Assembly: GCF_001507335.1 (NCBI RefSeq)
Contig: NZ_LMAH01000003.1
Coordinates: forward strand, 372,001-436,000
Direction: 5' to 3'
DNA length: 64,000 nt
Origin: Chryseobacterium sp. JAH
GTDB lineage: Bacteria > Bacteroidota > Bacteroidia > Flavobacteriales > Weeksellaceae
Position 1 is the stretch's first letter. Each line of letters starts with the position of its first letter. Under the pieces are notes generated by a model. That model saw nothing but the letters and a program-made list of their open reading frames with translations. It was not told the DNA's origin and ran no database searches. The position numbers and the translations under genes are program-made. Positions 52,845 to 61,333 of the stretch are shown here, in pieces.

Positions 52845-53873
52845 ATGAAGAAAATAATTTTATTCCTTTTTGTCACTGTCCTTTTTTCTGCACAGGAAAC
52901 GGTTACCATCGATTTTAAACAGAGTTTAAAAGACAAGAATTCACGTACAAAATCCCTTACTGTAAAAGACATTCGTCAGGACAAAAGTGTGGGCTCAATT
53001 ACCAACAAGCGGGGAACTGTTGAAGTAAAACTTGTGGATGAGAATGTAACAGATTTTTTCTCGAAAAGATTTTCAGAAGATAATAAGACCACAGGTAATA
53101 ACGATATCATGATACTTCTCGAAGATGTAAAAATCTATCATGAGCAGGCTCCTAACGATAATATGACTTATGCAAAAGCAAAAATAAAAATCTCAGGTTT
53201 TCTGAAGAGAAATGATAAGTATTATTTCATAGACCGTTTTGACAATGTATTTGTGGAATTAAACAGTGATTCAAAAGTAGCAAAAAATCTGGCGCAGACG
53301 ACTTCTGATATCATCACAGAATTTATCAAAAACTGCTACACGAGGCCTGTCTTATCTTATTACATTCCTGAAAAAGAACTGGAGAATTACGGTGCATACT
53401 TAGCAAATAATAATAAATCACTGAAGGGAAATGTTTTAAAGGATGGTGTATATTTTAATAATAAAAGTTTTTTTGAGCAGACTCCTGACCCCAATCATAC
53501 CTTAGTAAAAAATAAGAAAGGTGAAGTAAAGAAGATCAATAACGCGCAGGATGTCAGTATTTCGATGGCTGAAGTTTTCTGTTATGTAGATAACGGAGTT
53601 CAGTATATAGGAACGGCAACGGTATTTAAAGAAGTTAAAAAAGATAAATTCGGAAGTTATATTATGGCTTCGAGAGCTCAGATGTATCCCGAAAAAATGG
53701 GAACCGGTGCTTTGGTAGGAGCAATGGCCGGAGGTATGGTAGGAGCAGCTATCGGAGTGGCAATCGATTCCGGATCCGGTAGAAAAATGGCAAAAGGATA
53801 TGGGTTTAAAAATGGGACTGTAACAAAAATATACATAGATCCGCTCACAGGAGATTTTGTCTTCACAGAATAA
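52845..53873 (+). CDS. Exported hypothetical protein, second of a tandem pair
   Basis: A 342-residue paralog of the preceding gene, 34 bp downstream. It has a signal peptide (ending in LFSAQ), the shared SLKDKNSRTKSLTVKDIRQDKSVGSITNKRGTVEVKLVDEN pattern, and a longer glycine-zipper helix (GALVGAMAGGMVGAAIGVAID) near the C-terminus, ending in YIDPLTGDFVF. Glycine zippers are common in outer-membrane lipoproteins and small pore-like proteins. No family recognised; the repeat of the DPLTG ending suggests a conserved terminal strand. Followed by a strong terminator. Confidence 0.6.
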   Translation: MKKIILFLFVTVLFSAQETVTIDFKQSLKDKNSRTKSLTVKDIRQDKSVGSITNKRGTVEVKLVDENVTDFFSKRFSEDNKTTGNNDIMILLEDVKIYHEQAPNDNMTYAKAKIKISGFLKRNDKYYFIDRFDNVFVELNSDSKVAKNLAQTTSDIITEFIKNCYTRPVLSYYIPEKELENYGAYLANNNKSLKGNVLKDGVYFNNKSFFEQTPDPNHTLVKNKKGEVKKINNAQDVSISMAEVFCYVDNGVQYIGTATVFKEVKKDKFGSYIMASRAQMYPEKMGTGALVGAMAGGMVGAAIGVAIDSGSGRKMAKGYGFKNGTVTKIYIDPLTGDFVFTE

Positions 53874-53875
53874 TA

Positions 53876-53910
53876 AAAATTGCCTCGATTGTGAGGCAAT
53901 TTTTTTTTGT
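53876..53910 (+). terminator. Terminator after the tandem pair
   Basis: AAAATTGCCTC pairs with GAGGCAATTTT around a six-base loop, with a long T-run. The convergent mannosidase gene ends five bases later. Confidence 0.8.
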
Positions 53911-53914
53911 TATA

Positions 53915-56203
53915 TTATTTTTGATCAGTCGAATACGAATATGGAAAGTCCTTTTCATCAATTCCACGCTGTTTATTGGGCTGTGAACTCATCTCAAATT
54001 TCAAAGTGGCACCCTTCATCAGTTCTTCATGACTGAGCCAGTTTTTTGAATATTTCTTTCCGTTAAATTTCAGCGCATTGACGTAGCGGTTTTCTTCGCT
54101 GTTCTTGTCTGCTTTTATTTCAATGGTGTTTCCGTTGTTCAGATGAATTTTTGCATTTTTAAAAAGTGGAGCACCCAAAACATACTGATCCGTTGCCGGA
54201 GTAACGGGATAAAAACCCAATGCCGAGAAAATATACCAGGCTGAGGTCTGTCCGTTGTCTTCGTCACCGCAATATCCGTCAGGAGTTGGCTGGTAAAGAC
54301 GGTTCATTGTTTCCCGAACCCAATACTGCGTTTTCCAGGGTTCACCAGAATAATTATAGAGGTAGATAATGTGCTGTGCAGGCTGATTTCCGTGGGCATA
54401 CTGTCCCATATTTGCGTTCACCATTTCCTGAATTTCGTGAATGGTGGAGCCATAATAGGATTCATCAAAAACCGGAGGCAGCTCAAATATTTTATCTAAA
54501 TTTTTCGAAAACTCTTTCCTTCCGCCCATCAGTTTTGCCAGTCCGTTAATATCCTGAAACACCGACCACGTGTAATGCCACGAATTTCCTTCTGTAAAGG
54601 CATCGCCCCATTTAAAAGGATTAAATGGCGTCTGAAAACTTCCATCAAGATTTCTTCCGCGCGCTAATTTCGTTTCAGGATCGATGACTTTCTGGAAATT
54701 CTGCGAGCGCCTGTAATATTCTTTCCATTCAGATTCTGGTTTTCCTAAGGCTTTGCCGAGCTGGGCGATGGCAAAATCATCGTAGGCATATTCTAAAGTT
54801 CTGGCTGCATTTTCATTGATTTTTACATCGTATGGAACGTAGCCCAGTTTTTTATAATACTCAATTCCCAGTCGTCCGGTTGCCTGTGGACCGGCATTGT
54901 TGGCACCGTGAAGCAAAGCCTGATATAAAGTTTCAATATCATAACCTCGCAAACCTTTCAGATAAGCATCCGCCACCACAGAAGCGGAATTGTTTCCAAT
55001 CATAATATCAGAATAGGAGGGACTCGACCATTCGGGCAGCCAGCCGCCTTCTTTGTAATCATTGATTAATCCTTTCTGCATTTCCACATTGATATCGGGA
55101 TAAACAAGGTTCAGGAAAGGGTAGAGCGCTCTGAATGTATCCCAGAAACCGGTTCCTGCAAAACGATATCCAGCTTCTGTTTTTCCTGAATACGGACTGT
55201 AATGGACAATTTTTCCGTCTTTATCGACTTCATACATTTTGTGCGGAAAACAAAGCATCCGGTAGAGTGAAGAGTAGAAAGTCCGCATCTGATCAATCGT
55301 TCCGCCAGCAATTTCGACTCTTTTTAATTTTTGACTCCAAGCTGTTTTTGCTTTATTTAAAGTTTCGTCGAATGAATCTTTGCTGAGCTCTCTCTGTAAA
55401 TTCAATTCAGCCTGTTCTAAACTGATGAATGATGAAGCAATTCTCAAGTTTACTTTTTCACCCTTTTTTGTGGCAAAACCAACGACTGCACCGCAGTGAT
55501 CTCCGGTAATTTCAAGCGCATCCTTGACAAAATCTTTGTCTTTCCAGGTGGAATATTTGGTGAAAGGTTTATCGGCATAAATGACAAAATAGTTTTTAAA
55601 ACCAACAAGTTTTCCTCGTGAATATCGTGTGGAATATCCAATAATTTTATTTTGAGACGGAATAATGGTAATGCTGGAACCTTTGTCAAAAGCATCCACC
55701 ACAAACCATGAATCACCGGATTCGGGATAGGTGAGGCGCATTTGGGCTGCTCTTTCGGTTGGTGTCAGTTCGGCAGTGACATTGTGATCAGCAAGATAAA
55801 CGCTGTAATAATAAGGTTTTGAAACTTCAGATTTGTGTGAAAACCAGCTCGCTCTTTCTTCTTCATTAAAACGCATTTTTCCCGTCACAGGCATGATGGA
55901 AAACATTCCGTAATCATTCATCCATGGGGAAGGTTGGTGCGTCTGTTTGATCCCTCTGATTTTGTCGGCGTCGTAGGTATATTGCCAACCGTTTCCGTTT
56001 TTTCCGGTTTGGGGCGTCCATAAATTCATTCCGTGGGGAACGGCAACAGCGGGATAGGTGTTTCCGTTGGAAAGCGAAGGTTTTGAAAGTGTACCGATTA
56101 ATGGATTGACAAATTCTTCAGGATTTTCGGGAGCTTTCTCTATCCACTGTGATTTTATTTGGGTAAAAGGTATGATTAAAAGAAGTAGAAGGGCTTTTTT
56201 CAT
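53915..56203 (-). CDS. GH92 family alpha-1,2-mannosidase
   Basis: A 762-residue exported glycoside hydrolase. Signal peptide at residues 1-18. The N-terminal beta-sandwich begins with FVNPLIGTLSKPSLSNGNTYPAVAVPHGMNLWTPQT, the GH92 signature. The (alpha/alpha)6 domain includes GTGFWDTFRALYPFLNLVYPD, GGWLPEWSSPSYSDIMIGNNSASVVADAYLKG, FTEGNSWHYTWSVF and GYCGDEDNGQTSAWYIFSALGFYPV, with the acid/base Glu and calcium-linked aspartates of the family. It removes alpha-1,2-linked mannose from glycans, probably in the periplasm or at the surface. No SusC/D partner or other glycan genes nearby. Confidence 0.93.
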   Translation of the reverse strand: MKKALLLLLIIPFTQIKSQWIEKAPENPEEFVNPLIGTLSKPSLSNGNTYPAVAVPHGMNLWTPQTGKNGNGWQYTYDADKIRGIKQTHQPSPWMNDYGMFSIMPVTGKMRFNEEERASWFSHKSEVSKPYYYSVYLADHNVTAELTPTERAAQMRLTYPESGDSWFVVDAFDKGSSITIIPSQNKIIGYSTRYSRGKLVGFKNYFVIYADKPFTKYSTWKDKDFVKDALEITGDHCGAVVGFATKKGEKVNLRIASSFISLEQAELNLQRELSKDSFDETLNKAKTAWSQKLKRVEIAGGTIDQMRTFYSSLYRMLCFPHKMYEVDKDGKIVHYSPYSGKTEAGYRFAGTGFWDTFRALYPFLNLVYPDINVEMQKGLINDYKEGGWLPEWSSPSYSDIMIGNNSASVVADAYLKGLRGYDIETLYQALLHGANNAGPQATGRLGIEYYKKLGYVPYDVKINENAARTLEYAYDDFAIAQLGKALGKPESEWKEYYRRSQNFQKVIDPETKLARGRNLDGSFQTPFNPFKWGDAFTEGNSWHYTWSVFQDINGLAKLMGGRKEFSKNLDKIFELPPVFDESYYGSTIHEIQEMVNANMGQYAHGNQPAQHIIYLYNYSGEPWKTQYWVRETMNRLYQPTPDGYCGDEDNGQTSAWYIFSALGFYPVTPATDQYVLGAPLFKNAKIHLNNGNTIEIKADKNSEENRYVNALKFNGKKYSKNWLSHEELMKGATLKFEMSSQPNKQRGIDEKDFPYSYSTDQK

Positions 56204-56348
56204 TTTAAAAATAAGTTTAAACTTTGCGTGGTTTATGTGATGGAAAAGGTAAAGATTTTATGTTAAATGATTCTAAGATTTTCTGCAAACTTTAATTTGT
56301 AAAATAATTTTTCCGTTGATTGGACTGCTCATTTTTAAGAATTCTATT
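56204..56348. other. Gene-free AT-rich DNA before a repeat stack
   Basis: No reading frame or signal recognised apart from AT-rich sequence. The remaining bases up to lepA hold three repeat units listed separately and the lepA leader (56665-56860). Confidence 0.4.
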
Positions 56349-56414
56349 CAGTTTGTCATCCCGTAGGGATCTAAGCAACAATTTTGTTTCGATTCTTTCA
56401 GAATGACAAACTGG
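56349..56414. repeat. Inverted repeat element
   Basis: The 13-base arms CAGTTTGTCATCC and GAATGACAAACTG enclose 40 bases of AT-rich sequence including CCGTAGGGATC and TTTCGATTCTTTC. This kind of palindromic unit is frequent in flavobacterial intergenic DNA. Confidence 0.55.
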
Positions 56415-56463
56415 ATGAAATTTTCAAACATTACTTTTTATCAGTGAAGTTGTACCATAGCGA

Positions 56464-56518
56464 ATTCCCCTCCTCTGGAGGGGTGGATCGATTTCGGAGA
56501 AAATCGAGACGGGGTGGT
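56464..56518. repeat. CCCCTCC/GGAGGGG-type intergenic repeat
   Basis: AATTCCCCTCCTCTGGAGGGG forms a short stem, followed by TGGATCGATTTCGG, AAATCGAGA and CGGGGTGG. It is G+C richer than its surroundings, which is typical for a dispersed repeat rather than local sequence. Confidence 0.45.
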
Positions 56519-56573
56519 CTGTATCACCAGCTTTTTCGATTTTAGAACAAAAAGTGAGTTCCCAAAAAAGACC

Positions 56574-56664
56574 CTAGCCCCGATGGTAGCGGCATGCTTT
56601 TTTGTGGCGGACGCAACGAAGTGAGACCGGCGCAAAAAGATACAGTGGACAGCGGGAAAAAGCT
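56574..56664 (+). repeat. Dispersed intergenic repeat, copy B
   Basis: CTAGCCCCGATGGTAGC at the left and GTGGACAGCGGGAAAAAGCT at the right are the reverse complement of the ends of copy A at 30244-30322. The inside has GGCGGACGCAACGAAGTGAG. This copy looks complete and G+C rich, copy A looks eroded. Confidence 0.65.
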
Positions 56665-56833
56665 TCAAATAAAAAATTAACATTAGCTTTTCGATGTAAT
56701 CAAATAGCTTCCTAAAAAAACTACACTGCCATTCAGAGTGGTCAATAAACTCCTGAAAATTATGCGTGTTGTAGTGAAGAAATTTATTTTCTGCGGTACA
56801 TCATTAAGACTGAGGAATTATCCTGCATTTTAT

Positions 56834-56841
56834 TATCTTTG
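56834..56841 (+). promoter_or_regulatory. -7 promoter box for lepA
   Basis: TATCTTTG fits TAnnTTTG and lies 19 bp before the lepA start. Confidence 0.42.
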
Positions 56842-56860
56842 CAAATTACATAGTTCTTAA

Positions 56861-58657
56861 ATGAAAAACATACGAAATTTTTGCATAATCGCCCATATTG
56901 ACCACGGTAAATCTACTTTGGCAGACCGTCTTTTGGAGTACACGAACACAGTGACTCAGAGAGAATTACAATCTCAGACGCTTGATGATATGGATCTGGA
57001 AAAAGAACGTGGGATCACGATAAAATCTCACGCCATCCAGATGGATTATGAGCTTAATGGCGAAAAATATATTTTAAACCTTATCGATACACCGGGGCAC
57101 GTAGATTTTTCTTACGAAGTTTCCCGTTCGATTGCGGCTTGTGAAGGTGCGCTTCTGATCGTTGATGCTGCACAAAGTATTCAGGCACAGACGATTAGTA
57201 ATCTGTATCTTGCTTTAGAAAACGATCTGGAAATTATCCCGATTCTAAATAAAATTGACCTTCCGTCTGCGAATCCTGAGGAAGTTACCGACGAAATTAT
57301 GGGACTGATCGGTTGTAAATATGAAGATGTTCTTCGTGTTTCTGGAAAAACCGGTGAAGGGGTTCGCGATTTGTTAGAGCAGATCGTTGCAAGAATTCCT
57401 GCTCCTGTGGGAGATCCTGAAGCACCGCTTCAGGCATTGATTTTTGACTCAGTTTACAATCCCTTCAGAGGAATTGAGGCTTATTTCAAAGTGGTGAACG
57501 GAAGTATTTCTAAAAACGAGAAGATCAAATTTTTCGCTACAGGAAAAGAATACGGTGCTGATGAGGTGGGAACTTTGAAACTGAAACAGGTTCCGAAGAA
57601 AACAATTGAATGTGGCGATGTAGGATATATTATTTCCGGAATTAAAGATGCCCGTGAGGTAAAAGTGGGAGATACAATCACTTCTTTTGTGAATCCTGCA
57701 GAAGCTCCTATTGACGGTTTTGAGGAAGTAAAACCAATGGTTTTTGCCGGAATTTATCCGATTGAATCTGAAGATTTTGAAGAATTGAGATTTTCACTGG
57801 AAAAATTAAGACTGAATGACGCTTCTCTGGTTTTCGAACCTGAAAGTTCTGCAGCACTTGGTTTTGGTTTCCGTTGCGGATTCTTAGGTATGCTTCACAT
57901 GGAAATCGTTCAGGAAAGGCTGGAAAGAGAATTTGATATGAACGTGATCACGACGGTTCCCAACGTATCTTACCACGGATACTCCAAGAAAGATCCTGAA
58001 ACAACCATTTTGATTAACAACCCGTCTGAAATGATTGATCCTAATCTTTTAGACAGAGTGGAAGAGCCGTACATTAAAGCTTCGATCATTACAAAATCTG
58101 ATTTCGTAGGTCCTGTAATGACGCTTTGTATCGAGAAAAGAGGTGAGATCGTTAACCAAAGTTATCTGACAGCAGACCGAGTGGAACTGACCTTCAATAT
58201 GCCCTTGGCTGAGGTTGTTTTCGACTTTTATGACCGTCTGAAATCTATTTCTAAAGGATATGCATCATTCGATTATTCACCAATCGGAATGCGTTCTTCT
58301 AAGTTGGTAAAAATGGATATCCTGATCAATGGCGATATGGTAGATGCTTTATCTTCATTGATCCACGATTCGAATGCATATTACATCGGTAAAAAAATGT
58401 GTGAGAAACTACGTGAGCTAATCCCGAGACAGCAGTTTGATATCGCTGTTCAGGCCGCTTTGGGAGCTAAAGTTATCGCAAGAGAAACCATTAAAGCTTT
58501 GAGAAAAGACGTTACCGCAAAATGTTACGGTGGTGATATTTCAAGAAAGAGAAAGTTACTTGAAAAGCAGAAAGAAGGGAAGAAGAAAATGAAGCAGATT
58601 GGTAGAGTAGAGGTGCCGCAATCAGCGTTTATGGCTGTTTTGAAGCTGAATGATTAA
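56861..58657 (+). CDS. lepA: Elongation factor 4 (LepA)
   Basis: A 598-residue translational GTPase. G1 is [17 protein letters not shown]2 is [14 protein letters not shown]3 is DTPGHVDF; G4 is [10 protein letters not shown]. Domain II, the two alpha/beta domains ([53 protein letters not shown]) and the LepA-specific C-terminal domain ([59 protein letters not shown]) are complete. It acts on ribosomes by back-translocation or in initiation and assembly. Single gene with hairpin terminator. Confidence 0.97.
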   Translation: MKNIRNFCIIAHIDHGKSTLADRLLEYTNTVTQRELQSQTLDDMDLEKERGITIKSHAIQMDYELNGEKYILNLIDTPGHVDFSYEVSRSIAACEGALLIVDAAQSIQAQTISNLYLALENDLEIIPILNKIDLPSANPEEVTDEIMGLIGCKYEDVLRVSGKTGEGVRDLLEQIVARIPAPVGDPEAPLQALIFDSVYNPFRGIEAYFKVVNGSISKNEKIKFFATGKEYGADEVGTLKLKQVPKKTIECGDVGYIISGIKDAREVKVGDTITSFVNPAEAPIDGFEEVKPMVFAGIYPIESEDFEELRFSLEKLRLNDASLVFEPESSAALGFGFRCGFLGMLHMEIVQERLEREFDMNVITTVPNVSYHGYSKKDPETTILINNPSEMIDPNLLDRVEEPYIKASIITKSDFVGPVMTLCIEKRGEIVNQSYLTADRVELTFNMPLAEVVFDFYDRLKSISKGYASFDYSPIGMRSSKLVKMDILINGDMVDALSSLIHDSNAYYIGKKMCEKLRELIPRQQFDIAVQAALGAKVIARETIKALRKDVTAKCYGGDISRKRKLLEKQKEGKKKMKQIGRVEVPQSAFMAVLKLND

Positions 58658-58681
58658 CCATCATTGATGGTTTTTAAATAT

Positions 58682-58713
58682 AAATCCGCAGAAATTTTCT
58701 GCGGATTTTTTTA
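58682..58713. terminator. Terminator between lepA and the convergent lipoprotein gene
   Basis: A 13-base stem (AAATCCGCAGAAA and its complement) around a short loop, with T-run. It overlaps the end of the next gene on the other strand. Confidence 0.8.
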
Positions 58714-59475
58714 TTCGAATATTTCTCTTCTTTGAGTATTGATTATGTATTCGGTTATTGATGATTTGTAAATTTTTGATGTTGCACTATCAATTTTAAT
58801 TTTAAATTCTTTTTTCTCTTTTCCTGCAAAGTATGGAATTGCCATGATAAATAATTCCTTAGGTTCCAAAATGAAAAAAGTGGGGTATGCCGGCGGAATA
58901 CATTCATTAACTACATATCGCGTGTTTAAAGCCTTCTGCCATTTATCATTCTTATTTTTCACGAAGGGACTAAAATATGCCAAGTAATCAGTATTAATTT
59001 TCAGTGGTTTTGCAGAAATATTTTTTATGAAGACTGGATACGATTTAAAACTAACCACTTTGTCATTTCTTAATTTGGAAAGAGGAATGGTATCTTTTTC
59101 TTTGACAATAATTTCAATGTTTTCTGAGTTTAAATCATCAGTTATTTTTACATTTTCTGAAGAAATTCCTTGAAAAGGTTGTCTATGAAAATAAGGCAGA
59201 AGTGATTGATCAAGAATAAAACTTGACTGCTCTTTTTCACCGACAGCGGGTGGTGCTGGTATCCAGTTGATGTCTTGATAATATTTTACTTGAATAGTAT
59301 CTTTTGAAAAACCTTTGTAAATAAGATTACTTCCGAAATCAAGACTATCTGAATTGAATTCTTCGATACTCATTTTCTCATCCTTCGGAAAGCTCAAAAC
59401 AATATCATCCGCAAAAGATTTTTCATCTTTGCAACCAATTTGTAAGACGATTAAAATTAAAAGAAATTGTTTCAT
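58711..59475 (-). CDS. Hypothetical lipoprotein
   Basis: A 254-residue protein with a short lipoprotein signal (MKQFLLILIVLQIGC). The mature part has immunoglobulin-like beta patterns: LIYKGFSKDTIQVKYYQDINWIPAPPAVGEKEQSSF and VVSFKSYPVFIKNISAKPLKINTDYLAYFSP. No enzyme motif. It faces convergent lepA. No family recognised. It may be a surface-exposed or periplasmic protein of unknown role. Confidence 0.55.
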   Translation of the reverse strand: MKQFLLILIVLQIGCKDEKSFADDIVLSFPKDEKMSIEEFNSDSLDFGSNLIYKGFSKDTIQVKYYQDINWIPAPPAVGEKEQSSFILDQSLLPYFHRQPFQGISSENVKITDDLNSENIEIIVKEKDTIPLSKLRNDKVVSFKSYPVFIKNISAKPLKINTDYLAYFSPFVKNKNDKWQKALNTRYVVNECIPPAYPTFFILEPKELFIMAIPYFAGKEKKEFKIKIDSATSKIYKSSITEYIINTQRREIFE

Positions 59476-59502
59476 TAAATGTTTTCTAAGAATTTTGAAT
59501 GT

Positions 59503-59531
59503 AAAAAAAACCGTTTCAACTGAAACGGTTT
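59503..59531 (-). terminator. Terminator after the DUF1579 gene
   Basis: On the minus strand AAACCGTTTCA pairs with TGAAACGGTTT around a short loop and is followed by eight Ts. It lies just after the stop of the DUF1579 gene at 59537. Confidence 0.75.
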
Positions 59532-59536
59532 GCTGT

Positions 59537-60175
59537 TTATTTTTTAGTATATTTTATCTCCATGGTCTTATACTCCTTGCCTGTTTTAGAATCAGGGCCG
59601 TACATTTCGAGTGTTTGATGGGTGTCATCCACAAAAGTATAGACTTCCCTCACGTCGCAATCTTTTCCGGGTCTTGATGGGTCTGTCATTTTTCCTTTAA
59701 ACTCGATGGATTTTTTGGAAGCATTCCATTCGCCCTCCATGTTCATCACTCCGGTTCCCATATTGTCGATCCATGTGCTGACGAACTTCTTCTTAGAATT
59801 GTCATACCCTGTAATACTCATTCCTTCGAAAGGCATTCCCATAAAATCTCCTTTGTGTTCGCTGGTTTGATAACGTCCGTCAAAGATCATTTTATTGGTT
59901 GTAGTGGAAGTGCTGGTCATGGGTTTTCCACCGTTTTCCATCCACATCGTATTTTCTCCAGACCAAACGCCGTCAGATTTTGCCAGCATTTTCTGCATTT
60001 CTCCAGGTGTGGCAAATTCCATCCATGCTTTGGTGGCGGTTGCAGAATCTACAGGTTTCCATTCTTCTTTTTCTGTAGATTCGGTTGCATCTGAACCTGT
60101 TTTTACATCCATTTTCACTTTATCGCAAGCGACAAACAAAAGTGCAGTACAGGCTGCAAAAATTAATTTTTTCAT
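59537..60175 (-). CDS. DUF1579 family lipoprotein
   Basis: A 212-residue protein with lipoprotein signal (AACTALLFVACDK). The middle and end match the DUF1579 family: FATPGEMQKMLAKSDGVWSGENTMWMENGG, FDGRYQTSEHKGDFMGMPFEGMSITGYDNSKKKFVSTWIDNMGTGVMNMEGEW, then REVYTFVDDTHQTLEMYGPDSKTGKEYKTMEIKYT. The fold resembles a small lipocalin-like barrel; no function is established. It is divergent from the NrtR-type gene, which starts 124 bp away. Confidence 0.82.
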   Translation of the reverse strand: MKKLIFAACTALLFVACDKVKMDVKTGSDATESTEKEEWKPVDSATATKAWMEFATPGEMQKMLAKSDGVWSGENTMWMENGGKPMTSTSTTTNKMIFDGRYQTSEHKGDFMGMPFEGMSITGYDNSKKKFVSTWIDNMGTGVMNMEGEWNASKKSIEFKGKMTDPSRPGKDCDVREVYTFVDDTHQTLEMYGPDSKTGKEYKTMEIKYTKK

Positions 60176-60266
60176 AATTGTTTAGTTTTAAGTTGCTTAT
60201 AAATTTAATAAAAAATAAGATTCAAAAAATTATTATTTTAATCCTGATATTTATGAGTATTAATTG

Positions 60267-60274
60267 TAGCTTTG
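60267..60274 (+). promoter_or_regulatory. -7 promoter box for the NrtR-type gene
   Basis: TAGCTTTG fits TAnnTTTG. Its last base is also the first base of the 15-bp motif at 60274, so a bound regulator would cover the start site. Confidence 0.5.
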
Positions 60275-60288
60275 TGTACTCATAACGC
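60274..60288 (+). promoter_or_regulatory. Recurrent 15-bp motif, copy 1 (probable operator)
   Basis: GTGTACTCATAACGC lies 11 bp before the NrtR-type gene. It fits the consensus GYGTAMNMWWAACRC shared by four sites in this locus. Confidence 0.55.
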
Positions 60289-60298
60289 AAATTAAATT

Positions 60299-60994
60299 AT
60301 GGATTCTCCAAAAAAACTACAGGATATCAAAGTCGCTGTCGATGCCGTTATTTTCGGATATTTTGATAAAAAAGATTTACAACTTCTTTTAATCAAGAGA
60401 AATATTGAACCATTCAAAGGTGGTTGGGCGCTACCTGGTGGTTTGGTTTTGGATGACGAAAATCTGGATGAAGCTGTAAAAAGAGAACTACACGAAGAAG
60501 CAGGTATAAAGCCTGATTTTTTAGAGCAACTCTACACATTTGGCAATGTAGGTCGTGACCCGAGAAATCGTGTGGTTTCCATTGCTTATTTGGGCTTGGT
60601 CAATCCTTCATATCATGAGTTGTTCGCAGATTCAGATGCGGAAGATGCACAATGGTTCAGTGTCAATGAGCTTCCGAAGTTAGCTTTTGATCATCAGACC
60701 ATTATTGACATTGCATTAAAAAGACTTCGTACAAAAATTCAATATCAACCGATTGGTTTTAATCTTTTGAATGATGAGTTTGTGTTTTCTGAATTGGAGA
60801 ATCTCTACAAAACGATTATCGGAAAAGAAATCGACCGCCGAAATTTCAGAAAAAAAATCATGAGTTATGGATTGCTCAACGAAACTTCTCAATTTAAAAA
60901 AGAAGGAAGTGGCAGACCAGGAAAATTATTTACTTTCAATCAGGAGAAATATAAAGCGCTTGAGGAAGAAGGTTTTTATTTCGAAATTAAATAA
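60299..60994 (+). CDS. NrtR-type NUDIX hydrolase/transcriptional regulator
   Basis: A 231-residue protein with two domains. Residues 10-150 are a NUDIX domain; the full NUDIX box GX5EX7REUXEEXGU is present at residues 48-70 (G48, E54, R62, E63, E66, E67, G69). Residues about 155-231 are the winged-helix domain of NrtR-type regulators (NFRKKIMSYGLLNETSQFKKEGSGRPGKLFTFN). NrtR proteins bind ADP-ribose or related NAD metabolites and repress NAD genes; some keep catalytic activity and others regulate arabinose use. The intact box suggests hydrolysis is possible. Four 15-bp motifs occur in its promoter and downstream, and the next gene is NADAR. Confidence 0.88.
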   Translation: MDSPKKLQDIKVAVDAVIFGYFDKKDLQLLLIKRNIEPFKGGWALPGGLVLDDENLDEAVKRELHEEAGIKPDFLEQLYTFGNVGRDPRNRVVSIAYLGLVNPSYHELFADSDAEDAQWFSVNELPKLAFDHQTIIDIALKRLRTKIQYQPIGFNLLNDEFVFSELENLYKTIIGKEIDRRNFRKKIMSYGLLNETSQFKKEGSGRPGKLFTFNQEKYKALEEEGFYFEIK

Positions 60995-61250
60995 GATCTA
61001 AACACAAATGTCACAAATGTTTTGCACTAATTTCCACTAATATTTTAATGTAAGATAGGAGAAAATTTTAAAAAATACAGGTTATATACATCAATAGGAA
61101 CGGGCTTTAGCCCGTTTTTTTAATAAATAAGCATTCCATCGGCTTTAGCCAAAACTTAAATGAATAATAATCATTTGTACCATTCGTGAAAAATATTTGT
61201 GTGATTCGTGTTTTATAAAATAAATTTTTATTGTTGAAAATCAATTACTT
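60995..61250. repeat. Intergenic repeat remnants between NrtR and NADAR genes
   Basis: The 318-bp gap holds CACAAATGTCACAAATGTTTTGCAC, the hairpin AACGGGCTTTAGCCCGTT, GCATTCCATCGGCTTTAGCC and ATTCGTGAAAAATATTTGTGTGATTCG, pieces typical of flavobacterial intergenic repeats. The gap suggests separate transcripts for the two genes. Confidence 0.45.
61099..61121 (+). terminator. Hairpin terminator after the NrtR-type gene
   Basis: AACGGGC pairs with GCCCGTT around TTTA, followed by a T-run. Confidence 0.65.
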
Positions 61251-61260
61251 AAATTAATTA

Positions 61261-61275
61261 GCGTAAAATAAACAC
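61261..61275 (+). promoter_or_regulatory. Recurrent 15-bp motif, copy 2
   Basis: GCGTAAAATAAACAC lies eight bases upstream of a TTTG (61283-61286) that could be a -33 promoter element for the NADAR gene. It matches the locus consensus. Confidence 0.45.
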
Positions 61276-61282
61276 AAACAAA

Positions 61283-61315
61283 TTTGGTCAATAAAATCAA
61301 ACCTTCTTATATTTG
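61283..61315 (+). promoter_or_regulatory. Promoter of the NADAR gene
   Basis: A TTTG at 61283-61286 and a TATATTTG box at 61308-61315 are 21 bp apart, close to the Bacteroidetes -33/-7 pattern. A start site near 61321 would follow, which rules out the TTG at 61313 as a translation start. Confidence 0.5.
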
Positions 61316-61329
61316 TGTAACAATAACGC
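61315..61329 (+). promoter_or_regulatory. Recurrent 15-bp motif, copy 3
   Basis: GTGTAACAATAACGC begins at the last base of the -7 box, exactly as in copy 1, and would overlap the transcription start. Confidence 0.55.
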
Positions 61330-61333
61330 AATC

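Noticed and set aside
56441-56683. 80-codon open frame on the minus strand
   Set aside because: It runs through two dispersed repeat units and has no protein-like pattern.
61313-61333. TTG start for the NADAR gene
   Set aside because: It overlaps the -7 promoter box and motif 3, so it would lie upstream of the likely transcript start.
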